In this document: one piece after another, positions 7,925-16,585 of the stretch
Position numbering within the stretch: position 1 is the stretch's first letter
Layout of the letters: each line of letters starts with the position of its first letter
Assembly: GCA_963665595.2 (NCBI GenBank)
Contig: CAXXJK010000009.1
Location: 351,446-415,445 of the forward strand
Length of the DNA stretch: 64,000 nucleotides
Direction of reading: 5' to 3'
DNA from: G963665595 sp963665595
GTDB lineage: Bacteria; Actinomycetota; Coriobacteriia; Coriobacteriales; CADBOM01
Made by a program: the position numbers and the translations under genes
Notes under the pieces: model-generated
Seen by the model: only the letters and a program-made list of their open reading frames with translations
What the model was told of the DNA's origin: nothing
Databases searched by the model: none

Positions 7925-9322
7925 TTAAAGTAGCGCCTCCGCGAAGGCACTAATGACGGCGGGTATTGCTTCTAACGCTACACCGGAATAATTCAAAATA
8001 ATCGTATGCGAATTGCCTCGTGCACCATCATGAAAGTACTCTGAAATGCAACTAATACGCACGCCTTGCTCTTTCATCTGAGAGACCAAATACTCGTCGC
8101 TCATCTCAGTGTCGACATGTAAGAGAAAATGCAGTCCGCTCTCTTTCCTCTGTACTTTTACGCAACTGCCTAACGTTGTTGTTAATTCCCTGATCAACAA
8201 ATCTCGCTTGAAGCGATAATGGCTACGCATGCGATTTATATGACGCTCAAAATATCCATCTTGAATGAATCGAGCAAGCGTGAATTGCTCAAAATTTGAA
8301 ACGGAACAGGAATAAAACCCGAGTTTCTGTTGAAAACGCTGGACGAGCGGTGACGGAAGAATCATATAACTGATTCGAAATGTCGGAGCTAAACTCCGCG
8401 AAAATGTATTGATGTATATGACTCGTTCCGAGGTATCCACACTTTGCAATGTTGGAATCGGTTTCCCAATAAGACGAAATTCACAATCATGGTCATCTTC
8501 AATGATATAGCGATCAGATTGTTGAGATGCCCATTCAAGTAGTTCATATCGTCTTGTTATCGGCATGACTATGCCCGTAGGAAACTGATGTGAAGGCATG
8601 ACATGTACAACGTGTGCTTCGGAATCGGTCAAAGCTTTAATACCGATACCATTTTCATCAAGAGTAATAGGGCGAAGCGTCACATCGTTCATCTCATATA
8701 TTCGGCCGAGTCGCAAATAGCCAGGATCTTCAATGGCATAGATGCGGTCGCGCCCAAGCAATTGAACCAATAGATTATAAAGAAATTGCGTACCCGCACC
8801 AACAATAATTCTCTCTGGGTCAACGGTTATTCCTCGAAAGTCGCGGAGATGCTCTGAGATAGCTACACGCAATTTCGATACACCCGCTGCCGGAGACTCC
8901 ACCAAAAGCTTTTTCTCATTTTCAGTCGCAATGACATTCCTCATAACGCGCGTCCATAAGGCATAGGGAAAAAGTTCTGGTTCAACTGCACTGGTAACAA
9001 AATCAGCAAAGTAAGACGTTTCGTCCGGCTTCTCTGGCAGGCCGGAAAGCAGCAGAGAGGGCACGCGCTGAGACACTGGCTCAAAAGAACTTGCAAAATA
9101 GCCACTTCTTGGCACTGAGTAGAGATATCCCTCAGCCTTCAGTTGTGCATACGCGCTCTCAACCACAATAAGACTAACTCCTAAGTGTCTGGCAAAACTT
9201 CGCTTTGAGGGCAATTTCTCGTCTGCCTTGATACGACCCTCAAGAATATCTTGACGAATGTGCCGATACATATACTCATACATAGGTTCATGACCAATGT
9301 TTTCAAATGAATAGGTAAGCAT
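7925..9322 (-). CDS. pdxR: MocR/PdxR-type transcriptional regulator (GntR helix-turn-helix plus aminotransferase-like domain)
   Basis: Probable PLP-sensing regulator of the divergent pdxST genes. The N-terminal winged helix (about residues 10-78, containing GRIKADEKLPSKRSFARHLG) is of the GntR type. Residues 110-465 form a fold-type I aminotransferase-like domain with DPGYLRLGR and IIEDDHDCEFR. The position that normally holds the PLP Schiff-base Lys (TFSK) reads TFSRSLAP, with Arg309 encoded by CGG at 8396-8398. PLP may therefore be bound non-covalently or not at all. AGAGG lies only two bases before the ATG. The gene symbol is inferred from context. Confidence 0.88.
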   Translation of the reverse strand: MLTYSFENIGHEPMYEYMYRHIRQDILEGRIKADEKLPSKRSFARHLGVSLIVVESAYAQLKAEGYLYSVPRSGYFASSFEPVSQRVPSLLLSGLPEKPDETSYFADFVTSAVEPELFPYALWTRVMRNVIATENEKKLLVESPAAGVSKLRVAISEHLRDFRGITVDPERIIVGAGTQFLYNLLVQLLGRDRIYAIEDPGYLRLGRIYEMNDVTLRPITLDENGIGIKALTDSEAHVVHVMPSHQFPTGIVMPITRRYELLEWASQQSDRYIIEDDHDCEFRLIGKPIPTLQSVDTSERVIYINTFSRSLAPTFRISYMILPSPLVQRFQQKLGFYSCSVSNFEQFTLARFIQDGYFERHINRMRSHYRFKRDLLIRELTTTLGSCVKVQRKESGLHFLLHVDTEMSDEYLVSQMKEQGVRISCISEYFHDGARGNSHTIILNYSGVALEAIPAVISAFAEALL

Positions 9323-9433
9323 GACCTCTCGCTATCTGGTCTTATTGATTTTTAACATTTTGGATATACCAGTAAATCCAGACTCATTATATACTCGCTT
9401 CGAAGAACAATAGAGGACAACGAAGGGATTCTT

Positions 9434-10309
9434 ATGAATGTCGAGCGACAGGCATTAAACAGGCAACTAGCCCAAATGCTCAAAGGTGGCGTGATCATGG
9501 ATGTGACAACCCCCGAGCAAGCAATCATAGCCGAGAAAGCCGGGGCATGTGCGGTTATGGCGCTCGAACGCATACCTGCCGACATTCGTGCTGCAGGCGG
9601 TGTTTCGCGCATGAGTGATCCGAAAATGATACGAGAGATACAAGAGGCTGTCACCATACCCATAATGGCTAAAGTACGAATCGGTCATTTTGCTGAAGCC
9701 CAGATTCTTGAAGCCATCGGAATTGATTATATCGATGAAAGCGAAGTTCTCTCCCCCGCTGATGATGTCTATCATATTGACAAGAATGCTTTCAAGGCTC
9801 CCTTCGTGTGTGGCGCAAAAGATCTAGGCGAGGCGCTACGGCGTATATCGGAAGGCGCAGCCATGATTCGCACCAAGGGAGAACCCGGCACTGGTGATGT
9901 AATACAAGCGGTTCGCCATATCCGGATCATACAACGAGAGATACGCGCCATTGTCTCTCTCGAAAACGATGAACTCTATCAAAAAGCAAAGGAATTACAA
10001 GCTGACTATGAGTTGGTGTCCTTTATACACGAGCACGGGAAACTTCCTGTAGTCAACTTTGCAGCAGGCGGTATTGCAACCCCAGCAGATGCCGCCCTCA
10101 TGATGCAGCTAGGCGCTGAAGGCGTGTTTGTGGGAAGCGGCATCTTCAAATCGGGCGATCCAGAAAAACGCGCTCAGGCCATAGTCAAAGCGGTAACAAA
10201 CTACAATGATCCTGAACAACTTGCTGCGCTTTCACAAGATCTCGGAGAAGCGATGGTAGGCATAAATGAAGAAGAGATCAACATCTTAATGGCGCAACGT
10301 GGCGAATAA
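9434..10309 (+). CDS. pdxS: pyridoxal 5'-phosphate synthase subunit PdxS
   Basis: Makes PLP from ribose 5-phosphate, glyceraldehyde 3-phosphate and ammonia supplied by PdxT. The 291 residues form the expected (beta/alpha)8 barrel. Asp23, Lys80 (IMAKVRIGHFAEAQ) and Lys148 (RTKGEPGTGDV) match the catalytic residues of the family, and the C-terminal phosphate-binding loop is NFAAGGIATPADAA. The start codon at 9434 follows a GAAGGG ribosome site. The stop overlaps the pdxT start by one base (TAATG). It is divergent from the pdxR-like regulator, which suggests control by vitamin B6 status. Confidence 0.97.
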   Translation: MNVERQALNRQLAQMLKGGVIMDVTTPEQAIIAEKAGACAVMALERIPADIRAAGGVSRMSDPKMIREIQEAVTIPIMAKVRIGHFAEAQILEAIGIDYIDESEVLSPADDVYHIDKNAFKAPFVCGAKDLGEALRRISEGAAMIRTKGEPGTGDVIQAVRHIRIIQREIRAIVSLENDELYQKAKELQADYELVSFIHEHGKLPVVNFAAGGIATPADAALMMQLGAEGVFVGSGIFKSGDPEKRAQAIVKAVTNYNDPEQLAALSQDLGEAMVGINEEEINILMAQRGE

Positions 10310-10911
10310 TGGTTTACGATCTGAAAATTGGCATACTGGCAGTACAGGGTGCCTTTAGTGAGCATTCGAAAAAATTAAGCAATCTCGGTGTCTTGTGTAT
10401 CGAAATTCGTAAAAAATCGGATCTTGATAACAATACTTTTGATGCCCTCGTACTGCCCGGCGGAGAAAGTACCACCCAAGCGAAACTCATCTGCGATTTT
10501 GACATGAAGGATCAGCTTAAACAATTGATTGAACAAGGAGTGCCGGTACTTGCAACCTGTGCGGGCATGATACTTCTCGCACAAGAAATTGTCGGTCAGG
10601 GCCCCGGATGCCTTGGCACCATACCCATGACAATACAGCGCAATGCATACGGAAGACAGCTTGACAGTTTTCATACTGTTGCTGAATTTGAAACCCTCGG
10701 CGCGATACCCATGACATTCATACGTGCACCATATGTTGAACAGGTAGGAACTGATGTTGAAATTCTCTCAGTGGTACAAGAACATATTGTTGCCGTCCAA
10801 TACGGCAACCAAATTGCTCTTTCCTTTCATCCAGAACTTGATGACTCGGATACCGTACTGCAGTTGTTTCTTGCCATGATCACGAGACGCAAAGACATCT
10901 CGGTCAAATAA
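10309..10911 (+). CDS. pdxT: pyridoxal 5'-phosphate synthase glutaminase subunit PdxT
   Basis: Class I glutamine amidotransferase that releases ammonia for PdxS. The 200 residues contain the oxyanion motif PGGEST (50-55), nucleophile Cys84 in ATCAGM, and His174/Glu176 in SFHPEL, so the triad is complete. Its ATG overlaps the pdxS stop by one base, so the subunits are translationally coupled at matched levels, as expected for a 12:12 complex. No clear terminator follows. Confidence 0.97.
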   Translation: MVYDLKIGILAVQGAFSEHSKKLSNLGVLCIEIRKKSDLDNNTFDALVLPGGESTTQAKLICDFDMKDQLKQLIEQGVPVLATCAGMILLAQEIVGQGPGCLGTIPMTIQRNAYGRQLDSFHTVAEFETLGAIPMTFIRAPYVEQVGTDVEILSVVQEHIVAVQYGNQIALSFHPELDDSDTVLQLFLAMITRRKDISVK

Positions 10912-11083
10912 TATTCATACTTCTCTTCTTTCAGGGAAAACAAGTAGTCAATCCTATAATATCTACTAAACCAGTATACTATGTTAATTATTAGCCATGC
11001 TTTACGTTCTGGTGTCTATGATGCAAGGAATAGGCTACTATCGCTAATCATCTATGAAACGAGCTTTTTCAAAAGGAGAACTC

Positions 11084-11455
11084 ATGGAAATTATCGAGAC
11101 AGATAATGCACCAAAAGCTACGGGGCTCTATTCACAGGCGATAAAATCTGGAGAGCTTATCTTTCTATCTGGGCAGCTAGGCGTCGATCCACACACCACC
11201 ATCATGGCTGATGGATTTTCAGGACAAACCGAACAGGCCATTGCAAACATATCGGCAGTTCTTGATGAAGCCGGCCTAACGCTCGATGACGTTATCAAAA
11301 CAACGTGTTTTATCACTGACATCTCTGAGTTTGTACACTTTAATACTCTATATGAGAAGTATTTTACCTCACGCCCTGCCCGCTCTTGCGTAGAGGTCTC
11401 TGCTTTACCAAAAGGTGCCCTTGTCGAAATTGAAGTCATAGCCGCCGTTCACTAG
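11084..11455 (+). CDS. ridA: RidA family reactive intermediate deaminase
   Basis: Hydrolyses reactive enamine/imine intermediates released by PLP-dependent dehydratases, protecting PLP enzymes. The 123 residues match the family, with the active-site Arg100 in RPARSCVEV and Glu115 in GALVEIEV. The ATG at 11084 has AAAAGGAG six bases upstream; an in-frame ATG ten codons earlier (11054) has none. It follows pdxST after a 172-base gap containing TATAAT (10955-10960) and TATACT (10975-10980). Proximity to PLP synthesis fits its protective role. Confidence 0.94.
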   Translation: MEIIETDNAPKATGLYSQAIKSGELIFLSGQLGVDPHTTIMADGFSGQTEQAIANISAVLDEAGLTLDDVIKTTCFITDISEFVHFNTLYEKYFTSRPARSCVEVSALPKGALVEIEVIAAVH

Positions 11456-11552
11456 ACTGCGCATGTGGTATTTCAAAATAGTTTGACCGTTTGCCTGCGC
11501 TGATAATGTGATCAGGAACGTTGCCACGCTTTCGTAAGAAGTATAGGTACAC

Positions 11553-11581
11553 TTTTATCTCTGCCGCTTACGCCGTATAAT
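11553..11581 (+). promoter_or_regulatory. candidate promoter for the response regulator operon
   Basis: A perfect TATAAT at 11576-11581 with TTTTAT (11553-11558) 17 bases upstream. The -35 is weak. It lies 51 bases before the start codon. Confidence 0.35.
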
Positions 11582-11632
11582 CATGGTGAATCACGTGTTT
11601 TCTACTCGGTATTGTCTGGAGAATGGAAATCC

Positions 11633-12307
11633 ATGTATACGATTTTCATCGTAGAAGATGATCGTGCGCTCCGCGATGAGCTCATGATTCTACTTAAACG
11701 TAATGGGTATGATGTCCTCACATCAGAACGCTATGAGCGGATGGTTGAAGAAATCATTGAGGGGAAACCAGACCTTGTATTACTTGATCTCACTCTTCCC
11801 TTGATAGATGGGCAAATCATTTGCCGCGAGGTCAGAAAACTATCCGCGCTCCCTATCATGATTGTTACCAGTCGAGATGACGACATGGACGAGCTCGTCT
11901 GTCTCAATCTTGGTGCCGATGCGTTCATAACAAAACCGTATAACACGCAGATATTATTAGCACACATAGCTTCTCTTCTGCGACGTGTTTATGACAGCGG
12001 CGACGAACGATTACTTTCTTGCGGTGGAGTCGTTCTTGATACATCGCGCAGTCTTGTCGTCCATCAAAATAAGACAGTCGAACTTACAAAGAATGAGCTT
12101 CGTATTCTGCATCTCCTCATGTCATATCCTGAAACAATAGTCTCGCGTATAGACCTTATGGACGCACTCTGGCAGTCGAATGAGTTCATTGACGACAACA
12201 CTCTTACGGTAAACATAAATCGGCTTCGACGAAAACTTGAAAGCGTTGATGTCGCTCCCGACTTCTTGCAGACCAAACGGGGACTCGGCTACTTGGTTGC
12301 GCCATGA
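11633..12307 (+). CDS. OmpR-family response regulator, BceR-like
   Basis: DNA-binding response regulator of 224 residues. The receiver domain (1-115) has the acidic pair EDD at 8-10, phospho-acceptor Asp52 in LVLLDLTLP, and Lys in ITKPYN near 102. The C-terminal winged helix (about 128-224) contains TKNELRILHLLMS and DDNTLTVNINRLRRKLE. The ATG at 11633 was chosen because it starts the canonical MYTIFIVEDD; an ATG seven codons earlier is possible. Its stop overlaps the kinase start (ATGA). The neighbours place it in a Bce-type peptide-antibiotic sensing module. Confidence 0.95.
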   Translation: MYTIFIVEDDRALRDELMILLKRNGYDVLTSERYERMVEEIIEGKPDLVLLDLTLPLIDGQIICREVRKLSALPIMIVTSRDDDMDELVCLNLGADAFITKPYNTQILLAHIASLLRRVYDSGDERLLSCGGVVLDTSRSLVVHQNKTVELTKNELRILHLLMSYPETIVSRIDLMDALWQSNEFIDDNTLTVNINRLRRKLESVDVAPDFLQTKRGLGYLVAP

Positions 12308-13332
12308 AGCTTTTTCACTATCTTCTAGACAAATGGGTTTCACTTATCATTATTCTTGTTACTGATATTTTTCTTGTTTTGGTGCTGTGGGTATTTGGCC
12401 TCAACACCGCTGCCATCGCATTCATCGAGATTATCGTAGTTCTCGGCATAGCAGGAAGCATCGTCTTGGATTATCTACGACGCAGACGCTTTTACGCCAA
12501 CCTAGCAACCGCTACTGAAATGCTTGATAGGAAACATTTGATTGGTGAAGTTATCTCACCGCCTGACTTTGTCGAAGGTATGCTGACCTATGACGCACTT
12601 CAGGAAGCATGCAAAAGCATGAATGATACCATTGCGTCGTATCGTATCGCTTCGGAAGAATATCAGGCTTATATTGAAACCTGGGTACATGAAATCAAAA
12701 CGCCTATTGCCGCCGCCGAACTCATCGTTGAAAACAATCGAAATAGCGTCACAACGGCGCTTGATTCAGAGTTGTCTCGCATCGAAGAATATGTGGAACA
12801 GGCACTGTATTATGCTCGCAGCACCAATGTAGAACAAGACTATATGATACGAACGGTAAATTTGGAAACATTGATACAAGCAACGTTGCGAAAGCGAGCG
12901 CGTACCCTTATCGATCAAGGAATCACTCCGCAACTCAGTGAACTTGACTGCGATGTTTTTACCGATGTAAAGTGGCTTGATTTTATACTGGGACAGATCA
13001 TCGGCAACTCAATAAAATATCGTGCAAAACACGACACCTCTTATATCGCGTTTTGTGCACAGACGCTAGACACTGGACAAGCGGATGAGCGCGTTGTTCT
13101 TGAGATAACGGATAACGGTATTGGTATTCCTGATTCTGATATAGCGCGTATATTTGATAAAGGATTTACTGGAGAAAATGGGCGCATTTATACGAAATCA
13201 ACCGGCATAGGGTTGTATCTCTGTAAACGTCTCTGCGATAAAATGGGCCTTGGTATAGAGGTACGGTCAACGTTTGGCATCGGCACAACAGTCCGTATTT
13301 CGTTTCCCAAAAATGCCATGTATCTTATTTAA
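12304..13332 (+). CDS. intramembrane-sensing histidine kinase, BceS-like
   Basis: Sensor kinase of 342 residues. Two membrane segments (about 11-32 and 38-58) have almost no extracellular loop, as in kinases that sense through a partner ABC transporter. The phospho-acceptor is His129 in WVHEIKTPIAA. The ATP-binding domain has an N box (GNSIKYRAKHD, near 236), DNGIGIP, FDKGFTG and STGIGLYL. It overlaps the response regulator by four bases and precedes a BceAB-type transporter, fitting a bacitracin/lantibiotic-type detox system; the actual inducer is unknown. Confidence 0.94.
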   Translation: MKLFHYLLDKWVSLIIILVTDIFLVLVLWVFGLNTAAIAFIEIIVVLGIAGSIVLDYLRRRRFYANLATATEMLDRKHLIGEVISPPDFVEGMLTYDALQEACKSMNDTIASYRIASEEYQAYIETWVHEIKTPIAAAELIVENNRNSVTTALDSELSRIEEYVEQALYYARSTNVEQDYMIRTVNLETLIQATLRKRARTLIDQGITPQLSELDCDVFTDVKWLDFILGQIIGNSIKYRAKHDTSYIAFCAQTLDTGQADERVVLEITDNGIGIPDSDIARIFDKGFTGENGRIYTKSTGIGLYLCKRLCDKMGLGIEVRSTFGIGTTVRISFPKNAMYLI

Positions 13333-13356
13333 TATATTCCTTTGATACTCTCAACC

Positions 13357-13370
13357 TTACTGAAATGTAA
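13357..13370 (+). promoter_or_regulatory. BceR-box-like inverted repeat upstream of the transporter genes
   Basis: TTACT-GAAA-TGTAA matches nine of ten defined positions of the BceR-type operator TNACA-N4-TGTAA known from Firmicutes. It lies 25 bases after the kinase gene and about 78 bases before the small membrane ORF, where a regulated promoter for the transporter would be expected. Binding is inferred. Confidence 0.5.
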
Positions 13371-13447
13371 GAGAGCTGTAAGTTGTTTCGATGGCAGTCG
13401 CCTGCAAACAACGTCAGACTGAACTTACGTCAGAAAGGAGCAAAGTG

Positions 13448-13567
13448 ATGAACCGCCTTGTTAAAGCGACGATATTGACTGCAGGGACAGTGATCATTGT
13501 GTGCCTAGCCATGAATACTCGTCGCAATCAATATCTGTCTTTGCGCCGCACCCATCGAAAGGATTGA
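13448..13567 (+). CDS. 39-residue single-pass membrane protein in bce-like operon
   Basis: Short ORF between the kinase and transporter ATPase genes. The ATG at 13448 has AAAGGAG (13435-13441) six bases upstream, an excellent ribosome site, and TGA at 13565-13567 lies one base before the ATPase ATG. The product has a hydrophobic core (about residues 7-22, ATILTAGTVIIVCLAM) followed by a basic tail rich in Arg (RRNQYLSLRRTHRK), predicting one membrane segment with the tail in the cytoplasm. I do not recognise the family. Its position suggests an accessory or regulatory subunit of the transporter-kinase complex; this is inference. Confidence 0.7.
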   Translation: MNRLVKATILTAGTVIIVCLAMNTRRNQYLSLRRTHRKD

Positions 13568-13568
13568 A

Positions 13569-14336
13569 ATGACCACTGTGCTTGAATGCCGAAATCTACA
13601 GAAATATTACGGCGACAAGACCAACGTAACCAAAGCCATAGACGATATCTCTTTTACCGTTGAGAAGGGAGAGTTTGTTGGCATCATGGGAGCAAGCGGA
13701 AGTGGCAAGACGACGCTTCTCAACTGTATCTCAACCATTGATCGCATAACATCCGGTCATATCATTGTGGACGGAAAAGATATCACAACTCTCAAATCAC
13801 GACAGTTTGCTCAATTCAGACGAGATGAGCTCGGTTTCATCTTTCAAGATTCCAATCTGTTGGACACACTAACGGCAGCGGAGAATATTGCGCTGGCCCT
13901 TACCATCAAACGTGTGCCCGTCGCACAGATCAACCCGATGGTTCAGGCAGCAGCTCACGCGCTGAGCATTACTGATATATTGGGAAAATTCCCTTATCAG
14001 CTGTCGGGTGGACAAAAACAGCGCGTCGCCGCCGCGCGAGCTTTGATCAGCGATCCTTCATTGATATTGGCAGATGAGCCCACAGGTGCGCTTGATTCGA
14101 AGAACGCGCGCATACTTCTTGAAAGTCTTGAGGAGCTCAACACCACCCAGAAGGCGACAATCCTTATGGTCACCCATGATTCCTATGCAGCAAGTTACTG
14201 CCACCGCATCCTGTTTCTGCGCGATGGGAATATTTTCAATGAATTGGTTCGTGGCACCATGCAAAGAAAAGAATTCTTTTCACGCATCATCGAGGTCGTG
14301 AGTTTCCTGGGTGGTGACAACATAGATGTACGCTAA
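13569..14336 (+). CDS. ABC transporter ATP-binding protein, BceA-like
   Basis: ATPase of a MacB/BceA-type transporter, 255 residues. Walker A is GASGSGKTT (41-49), the signature LSGGQKQR is near 145, Walker B LILADEPTGALD near 165, and the H-loop is in MVTHDS. The DSNLLDTLTAAENIALAL region is typical of the FtsE/LolD/MacB group. It starts one base after the small membrane ORF and overlaps the permease by 11 bases. With the adjacent kinase and regulator it forms a predicted peptide-antibiotic sensing and detoxification unit. Confidence 0.96.
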   Translation: MTTVLECRNLQKYYGDKTNVTKAIDDISFTVEKGEFVGIMGASGSGKTTLLNCISTIDRITSGHIIVDGKDITTLKSRQFAQFRRDELGFIFQDSNLLDTLTAAENIALALTIKRVPVAQINPMVQAAAHALSITDILGKFPYQLSGGQKQRVAAARALISDPSLILADEPTGALDSKNARILLESLEELNTTQKATILMVTHDSYAASYCHRILFLRDGNIFNELVRGTMQRKEFFSRIIEVVSFLGGDNIDVR

Positions 14337-16395
14337 ACTCGCACGTCGTAATATTCGCCGAAGTATCCACGATTATGCCATTTATTTTCTCACGCTGCTC
14401 TTTGGAGTCTGCATCTTTTACGCGTTCAACTCCATTACGCAGCAAAGCGCCGTGCTTACCATGAGTGCCGCTCAGAACACTATGATCCAATTGCTCGCAT
14501 ACATCATCGGATATGTCTCGATATTTGTCGCCATCATTCTCGGTTTTCTTGTGGTGTATGCAAACCGCTATCTTATTAGGCGACGTAAACGTGAATTTGC
14601 TATCTACCTTACTCTTGGTATGAACCGAAGTCATGTCTCCCGAATAATCATCTTCGAAACGGCGCTTATCGGTCTTGTGTCATTAGTCGTAGGCCTTGTA
14701 CTGGGTTATCTGCTCTCTCAAGGTCTGCTTTTCGTGACCGCGGCTCTCTTTGACGTGAAAATGAATATGTTCACCTTCTTCTTCTCGCCAGAAGCGGCAA
14801 TAAAGACCGTCGCATGCTTTGTCATCATTTTTCTTATCACACTTATCTTCAATATAAGCACGGTTTCCCGTTATCAATTGATTGATCTTCTCAACGCGGA
14901 TAGGAAAAATGAGCGTGTAACGCTACGCAGCCTCCCCCTTACCATCATCCTCTTCATTGTCTCTTTGGGTTTAATAGGCACCGCATATCATCTTCTTATC
15001 GACAATGGCCTTACATCATTTGATGGGGAATTTGCTTGGTCGACAGCCCTCGTCTGCATAGGTACCTTTCTCTTCTTCTATTCGCTCTCCGGTATTCTCT
15101 TACGCCTTGTTCAGAAGAATCCTCGTCTCTATTTAAAAGGCCTCAACATGTTTACCTTGCGGCAACTTAACAATAAGGTAAATACCGCTTGGATATCTAT
15201 CAGCGTTGTTGCTCTTGCTCTTTTTATTGCGCTCACAGGCACCTGCGGTGGATTTGGCATAGTGACCGTATTCAACAGTTCTTTGGAGCGCGCAACGCCC
15301 TATGACGCAAGTTATGAGGCATACCTAGGACACAAAGCGAACACAGCGGCGGCAGCTGATAATTACAACATGGAGACTGCTTTTGCTCGCGATGTGAGCG
15401 GATGGAATACCATGGTATCCAAAACAGCACAGATCGATGTATATCGCACTGATGATTCGCTACAATCTCTGCTTGATACGACTAACTACACTTTTTCCAA
15501 TTCTCTCTATACAGAAGAAATGGGCAGTTCTCCCCTCTATGTTGTTCCCTTGTCAGACCTAAATAACCTTCGGGCCCTTAATGGGTTAACTCCCCTTGAG
15601 TTAGGCGACAATCAATTTATTGTCTGGTGCGACTTTGATGAAATGACAGAATTCTGGAAAGCCTACCTGACCCAGAACAGCAGCATTACTTTGTTAGGGA
15701 AAACATTATCGCCAAAAAGCACAGACATTGAGACTGTTATCACTCAGACTGCACCCATGGCGATGAATACCGGTATACTTGTTGTTCCTGATGCAGACAT
15801 TCCTTCAGATAGCGTTGCGCAATACTCAATTCTTGATGTTATGTTTAACGGACCCCGCAGTGAAATCGATACGCCGTTAAGCAACGCAGTCGCAGCTGCC
15901 TACGAGAATGCTCAGACAAAGGCTTCTGGATGGCCCATGACCTCTGGTTTTACTGCCATCGAGGCCTATGAGCAGAACAGCGCACTACGATTGATAGTCT
16001 CCTATCTTGCCATCTACATCGGTGTCATTCTTCTCATTACCTGCGCGGCTATTCTTGCCCTTCAACAACTCTCGGAAGCCTCTGACAATATTGATCGTTA
16101 TGGACTTATAAGAAAGTTGGGCGCCGAACAACGTATGATTAATCATGCATTGTATATCCAGATCGGTATATATTTCATCTTCCCCCTCGTGGTCGCACTT
16201 GCTCATTCAATATGCGCCATGTCTGTTGTCGTCAATGTGTTGCGTCTCTACGACAGTCTTAATATAACCGGTCCGCTTGTCATAACCACGCTGCTCGTCG
16301 CAGTGCTCTACGGCGGCTATTTTATTGCCACCTGCTATCTCTCTCACGGAGTGATATTCAGTCGAGAGACATCAAAAACTCGGATGATTCAATAG
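14326..16395 (+). CDS. ABC transporter permease, BceB-like (FtsX superfamily)
   Basis: Large permease of 689 residues. A first membrane helix (about 17-38) is followed by a group of helices in the FtsX-like arrangement. A large extracellular domain (about 300-545, rich in Thr/Asn and without hydrophobic stretches) precedes three C-terminal helices (about 560-580, 610-640 and 650-675). This layout, with one large external domain between helices 7 and 8, is that of BceB-type permeases, in which the domain detects peptide antibiotics bound to cell-wall precursors. It overlaps the ATPase gene by 11 bases. A strong terminator follows. Confidence 0.93.
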   Translation: MYAKLARRNIRRSIHDYAIYFLTLLFGVCIFYAFNSITQQSAVLTMSAAQNTMIQLLAYIIGYVSIFVAIILGFLVVYANRYLIRRRKREFAIYLTLGMNRSHVSRIIIFETALIGLVSLVVGLVLGYLLSQGLLFVTAALFDVKMNMFTFFFSPEAAIKTVACFVIIFLITLIFNISTVSRYQLIDLLNADRKNERVTLRSLPLTIILFIVSLGLIGTAYHLLIDNGLTSFDGEFAWSTALVCIGTFLFFYSLSGILLRLVQKNPRLYLKGLNMFTLRQLNNKVNTAWISISVVALALFIALTGTCGGFGIVTVFNSSLERATPYDASYEAYLGHKANTAAAADNYNMETAFARDVSGWNTMVSKTAQIDVYRTDDSLQSLLDTTNYTFSNSLYTEEMGSSPLYVVPLSDLNNLRALNGLTPLELGDNQFIVWCDFDEMTEFWKAYLTQNSSITLLGKTLSPKSTDIETVITQTAPMAMNTGILVVPDADIPSDSVAQYSILDVMFNGPRSEIDTPLSNAVAAAYENAQTKASGWPMTSGFTAIEAYEQNSALRLIVSYLAIYIGVILLITCAAILALQQLSEASDNIDRYGLIRKLGAEQRMINHALYIQIGIYFIFPLVVALAHSICAMSVVVNVLRLYDSLNITGPLVITTLLVAVLYGGYFIATCYLSHGVIFSRETSKTRMIQ

Positions 16396-16426
16396 CTTAT
16401 TATCGTTGCTCAGTTGAAACACCCCG

Positions 16427-16470
16427 GTATGCCCCTCTAGTTCATATAATCATGAGTTAGAGGGGCATAC
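16427..16470 (+). terminator. strong hairpin terminator after the bce-like operon
   Basis: A 19-base stem (16427-16445 with 16452-16470) around the six-base loop ATAATC, including two G-T pairs; the outer 13 pairs are perfect. It lies 31 bases after the permease stop and is followed by a T-rich stretch TTCATTTATTTT. Confidence 0.8.
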
Positions 16471-16585
16471 TTGGTGGTTCATTTATTTTAGAACCCGTAT
16501 ACTGAAAGCAATATTTGATTATCCCTATGAGAAATAGAACCATTGAGAACAAAAGACGATGTCTAGCAATAGAAAGGTATATGAG

